Shown piece after piece: positions 62,083-64,000 of a DNA stretch of 64,000 nucleotides (its first letter is position 1; every line of letters begins with the position of its first letter). Source of the stretch: Sordaria brevicollis (lineage: Eukaryota; Ascomycota; Sordariomycetes; Sordariales; Sordariaceae); NCBI GenBank assembly GCA_033439795.1, contig JAUTDP010000004.1:1488001-1552000 (forward strand), written 5' to 3'. The notes under the pieces are model-generated. The model made no database searches, was not told the DNA's origin, and was given only the letters and a program-made list of their open reading frames with translations. The translations under genes and the position numbers were made by a program.

Positions 62083-63707
62083 TTTATAAAGGAATATTTT
62101 CTAACCCCGCGGGTAGAATAAGAACGGAAATTTTTTCCTTCTAAATAACCGGTCTAGCGGCGGTAATTAAATTGGCGCCGCTCCGAATATTTAAGCCCTA
62201 AAAATTCGTAAACGCGTTTATTAAGCCTTTAATTATTAATTTTAATTTAATAAAGGGCTTACTAATCCGCTTACGGGTATAGCCTTTATTTTTACTTTTA
62301 AATTCCCTTTTACGAATAATTATAATATAAGCGGTAGGGGGGGCGTTAAGGAAATCGATATTTTTATCGTCTATTATTATTACTGGTTTTAATATAATAT
62401 TTCTTTTAAAATCCTTCTAATATATAAATACACGTAACCTTTTAATATATTTTATAATAGCCTTCGCGATAACTTTTTTAAAAATAAGGTATACCTTCTT
62501 TTCGAAGGCGTAATACCCGTATTTTCTATATAGAATATAAAAAATTAATAATTTATTTTCGTTAAACGGGTAATTCGCTTCTTTAAAATAATCTCTATTA
62601 TATTTATCTTTACTATAGCGTTTATAGACGTTAATATTATAATAGAACTTCCTTAAATATCCTACGCCCTAATAAATAAAATATTATTAAATATTAATTA
62701 AAGAAATAAACGGTTTATAAATATACGCGCCGCCTTTTTAAAGGAAGAATCCTTTATAAAAAGCTTCGGCTACTTTTATAATTATAATTTCTATTATAAA
62801 GAATCCCTTATTTTCGCCAATTCTCTTCTTTTATAGGCGTATTTTAATAATAGAAACGGTCGGGTTCGCTTATTATATTTTATAAATAATATCCTTTATT
62901 TTTATATATTCGGCGATATTCGTTTAAGGGAACCCTTTAGTAATTAATATAATAATATTTAAAAATACGAACGCTTTTTCGCTAAAGACCTTTTTAACCC
63001 AAATTTAATATTATTAATATTATTCGTATATAGCGTTATTAAATATAATTTTATAATTTCCGGTCGTAAATAATTTCGTAGCGGTTTGTATAATATTAGG
63101 GATATTAGTCTTTAAATTGTAAAATATTTTTTCGATTTAAATTTTAATTTCTTCGTTCGTCCGCTTTAAATATTAAATATTAATTATAATACTTCGAATA
63201 AAGAGGGTATAATCGTAATTAACAGGGAATATTTTCGGAGGGGGGGTAATAATTATAATATATTAAGGGATAAACCCGGTTTTAAAAAAAACGTCCTTTA
63301 TAATTCCGGCCTATATTTTTAATACTTTTTTAACGTTCTTTTATAATTTTTATAAAATTATCTTTTTTAAATTATTAAAATCCTTTTTAATAATAATTTA
63401 ATTATTATTAATTTTATTAGCTTCGGGGCGCGTTATTTTACTTTTTTTTGCGAAGATTTTCGTATATTCGTTAAATAATTTGTAAATTTAATTACAATTT
63501 TCGAGCGAAATGGCGTTGTAATTCGAAGATTTATTCGCTTTAGCGATGAATTTTTTTATAATTTTATCGTCTTCCTACGTTTTTTCTAAAATTTTCGCGG
63601 CGCGCGCTATATTAAGGTCGTTATAAATTAAAAGTCTTGCGAACGGGTTGTAGACGCTATTTTCGAATTTATAATTATTATTATTAATCGTTATTAGTAA
63701 TAATAAT
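62083..63707 (-). pseudogene. LINE copy K ORF1
   Basis: This is the gag-like ORF1 by alignment with copy C. The N-terminal NPF-type block is near 63640, the charged helical part follows, and the zinc-knuckle region is near 62600-62660. It ends in the PP-rich C-terminal section near 62350. A G7 run at 62337-62343 lies in the antisense of this section. Confidence 0.7.
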
Positions 63708-63844
63708 ATATCGTCGTCGTTATATTCGTCGCGGGATATTATAAAGGACGTAAAAGACCTTCCTAAATCGATTCCCGTTATCGGTTTTCGTTTTAGAGCG
63801 CTCTTCGACTAAAAATTAGCGTTTCTAATTCTAAAGTAGTTTTT

Positions 63845-64000
63845 AAATAAAGAGGGAGCTTTTTACTTTTATTAATAAATAATAATCTTTATTATTTTCC
63901 GAAAATTAGGTTCTTTTCCGCTTCTTTTTTTTTTAACGGATTGTGTGCCGTTTTATCGCAATATTATTAAATTTCGGGTTGAAGTTAATAATTATAAATT
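63845..64000 (-). pseudogene. LINE copy J ORF2, segment right of copy K
   Basis: Copy J resumes after the K insertion with the part of ORF2 just before the C-terminal motif. The sequence matches copy C near 16480-16640. It runs off the window. Confidence 0.7.

Larger units (their letters stand above)
56879..63844 (-). mobile_element. LINE copy K, full length (6966 bp), uninterrupted
   Basis: The 3' end is AAGTAAGATTCTTATTCC at 56879 and the 5' end CTAAAGTAGTTTT at 63844. It is collinear with copy C throughout, with few length changes. It is inserted in the same orientation as its host J. Confidence 0.92.
54809..64000 (-). mobile_element. LINE copy J, host of copy K, runs past the window end
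   Basis: The visible pieces are 54809-56878 and 63845-64000. The 3' end is GAAGTAAGTAAGATTTTTATTCC. Copy K interrupts it in the C-terminal part of ORF2. The rest lies to the right of the window. Its 3' hairpin is intact at 54940-54959. Confidence 0.9.

Noticed and set aside
1..64000. Mitochondrial or plasmid origin suggested by the very high AT content
   Set aside because: Nuclear retrotransposons with nested TSDs and CpA-directed mutation explain the composition. No mitochondrial genes, tRNAs or rRNAs are visible.

Overview
This window looks like a stretch of AT-rich, gene-poor heterochromatin from a filamentous ascomycete (Pezizomycotina). Nearly all of it is retrotransposon DNA damaged by repeat-induced point mutation (RIP). 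By eye, CpA and TpG are almost gone and TpA is in large excess, while CpG, CpC and GpC survive. That is the footprint of C-to-T mutation at CpA on both strands. I see no intact protein gene, tRNA or rRNA. The coding stretches recognised below are pseudogenes whose in-frame stops mostly sit where CAA, CAG or TGG would be expected.

The main repeat is one non-LTR (LINE) family about 6.97 kb long, resembling the Tad clade. It has ORF1 with a zinc knuckle; ORF2 with an apurinic-type endonuclease, a reverse transcriptase and a C-terminal C-x-C...H...C motif; an unusually long 1.7 kb 3' region with strong hairpins; and a TTAC-repeat tail. Nine copies (A to E, then F, G, H and the I/J/K group, eleven in all counting each separately) can be ordered from target-site duplications (TSDs). 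Copy E (minus, 2350-24120) is interrupted by A (plus, 1-2349), a 7260 bp Ty3/gypsy-type LTR element (plus, 3319-10578), C (plus, full length, 11733-18706) and D (minus, 5'-truncated, 20963-23972). Copy F (minus, 27222-48175) contains G (plus, 32543-46513), which contains H (minus, 37862-44830). Copy I (minus, 52047-53726) is 5'-truncated. Copy J (minus, from 54809 past the window end) contains K (minus, full length, 56879-63844).

With the LINEs and the LTR element removed, about 8 kb of older DNA remains: 24121-27221, 48176-52046 and 53727-54808. It carries a 4.6 kb minus-strand pseudogene that I read as a fungal Tnp2-like (CACTA-type) transposase, an unidentified minus-strand pseudogene rich in Q and K/E, a 43-bp GC-rich tandem repeat, a small patch that largely escaped RIP, and terminal-looking short repeats with a hairpin near 54.7-54.8 kb.

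The most informative features are the layered insertion record, the CpA-restricted mutation pattern, the drop in RIP at the outer edges of inserted elements, the LTR element's non-canonical TA...TA ends, and the conserved 3' structures and long 3' region of the LINE. ORF boundaries inside LINE copies were transferred between copies by alignment to copy C and are accurate to tens of bases. TSD and LTR ends were read directly.
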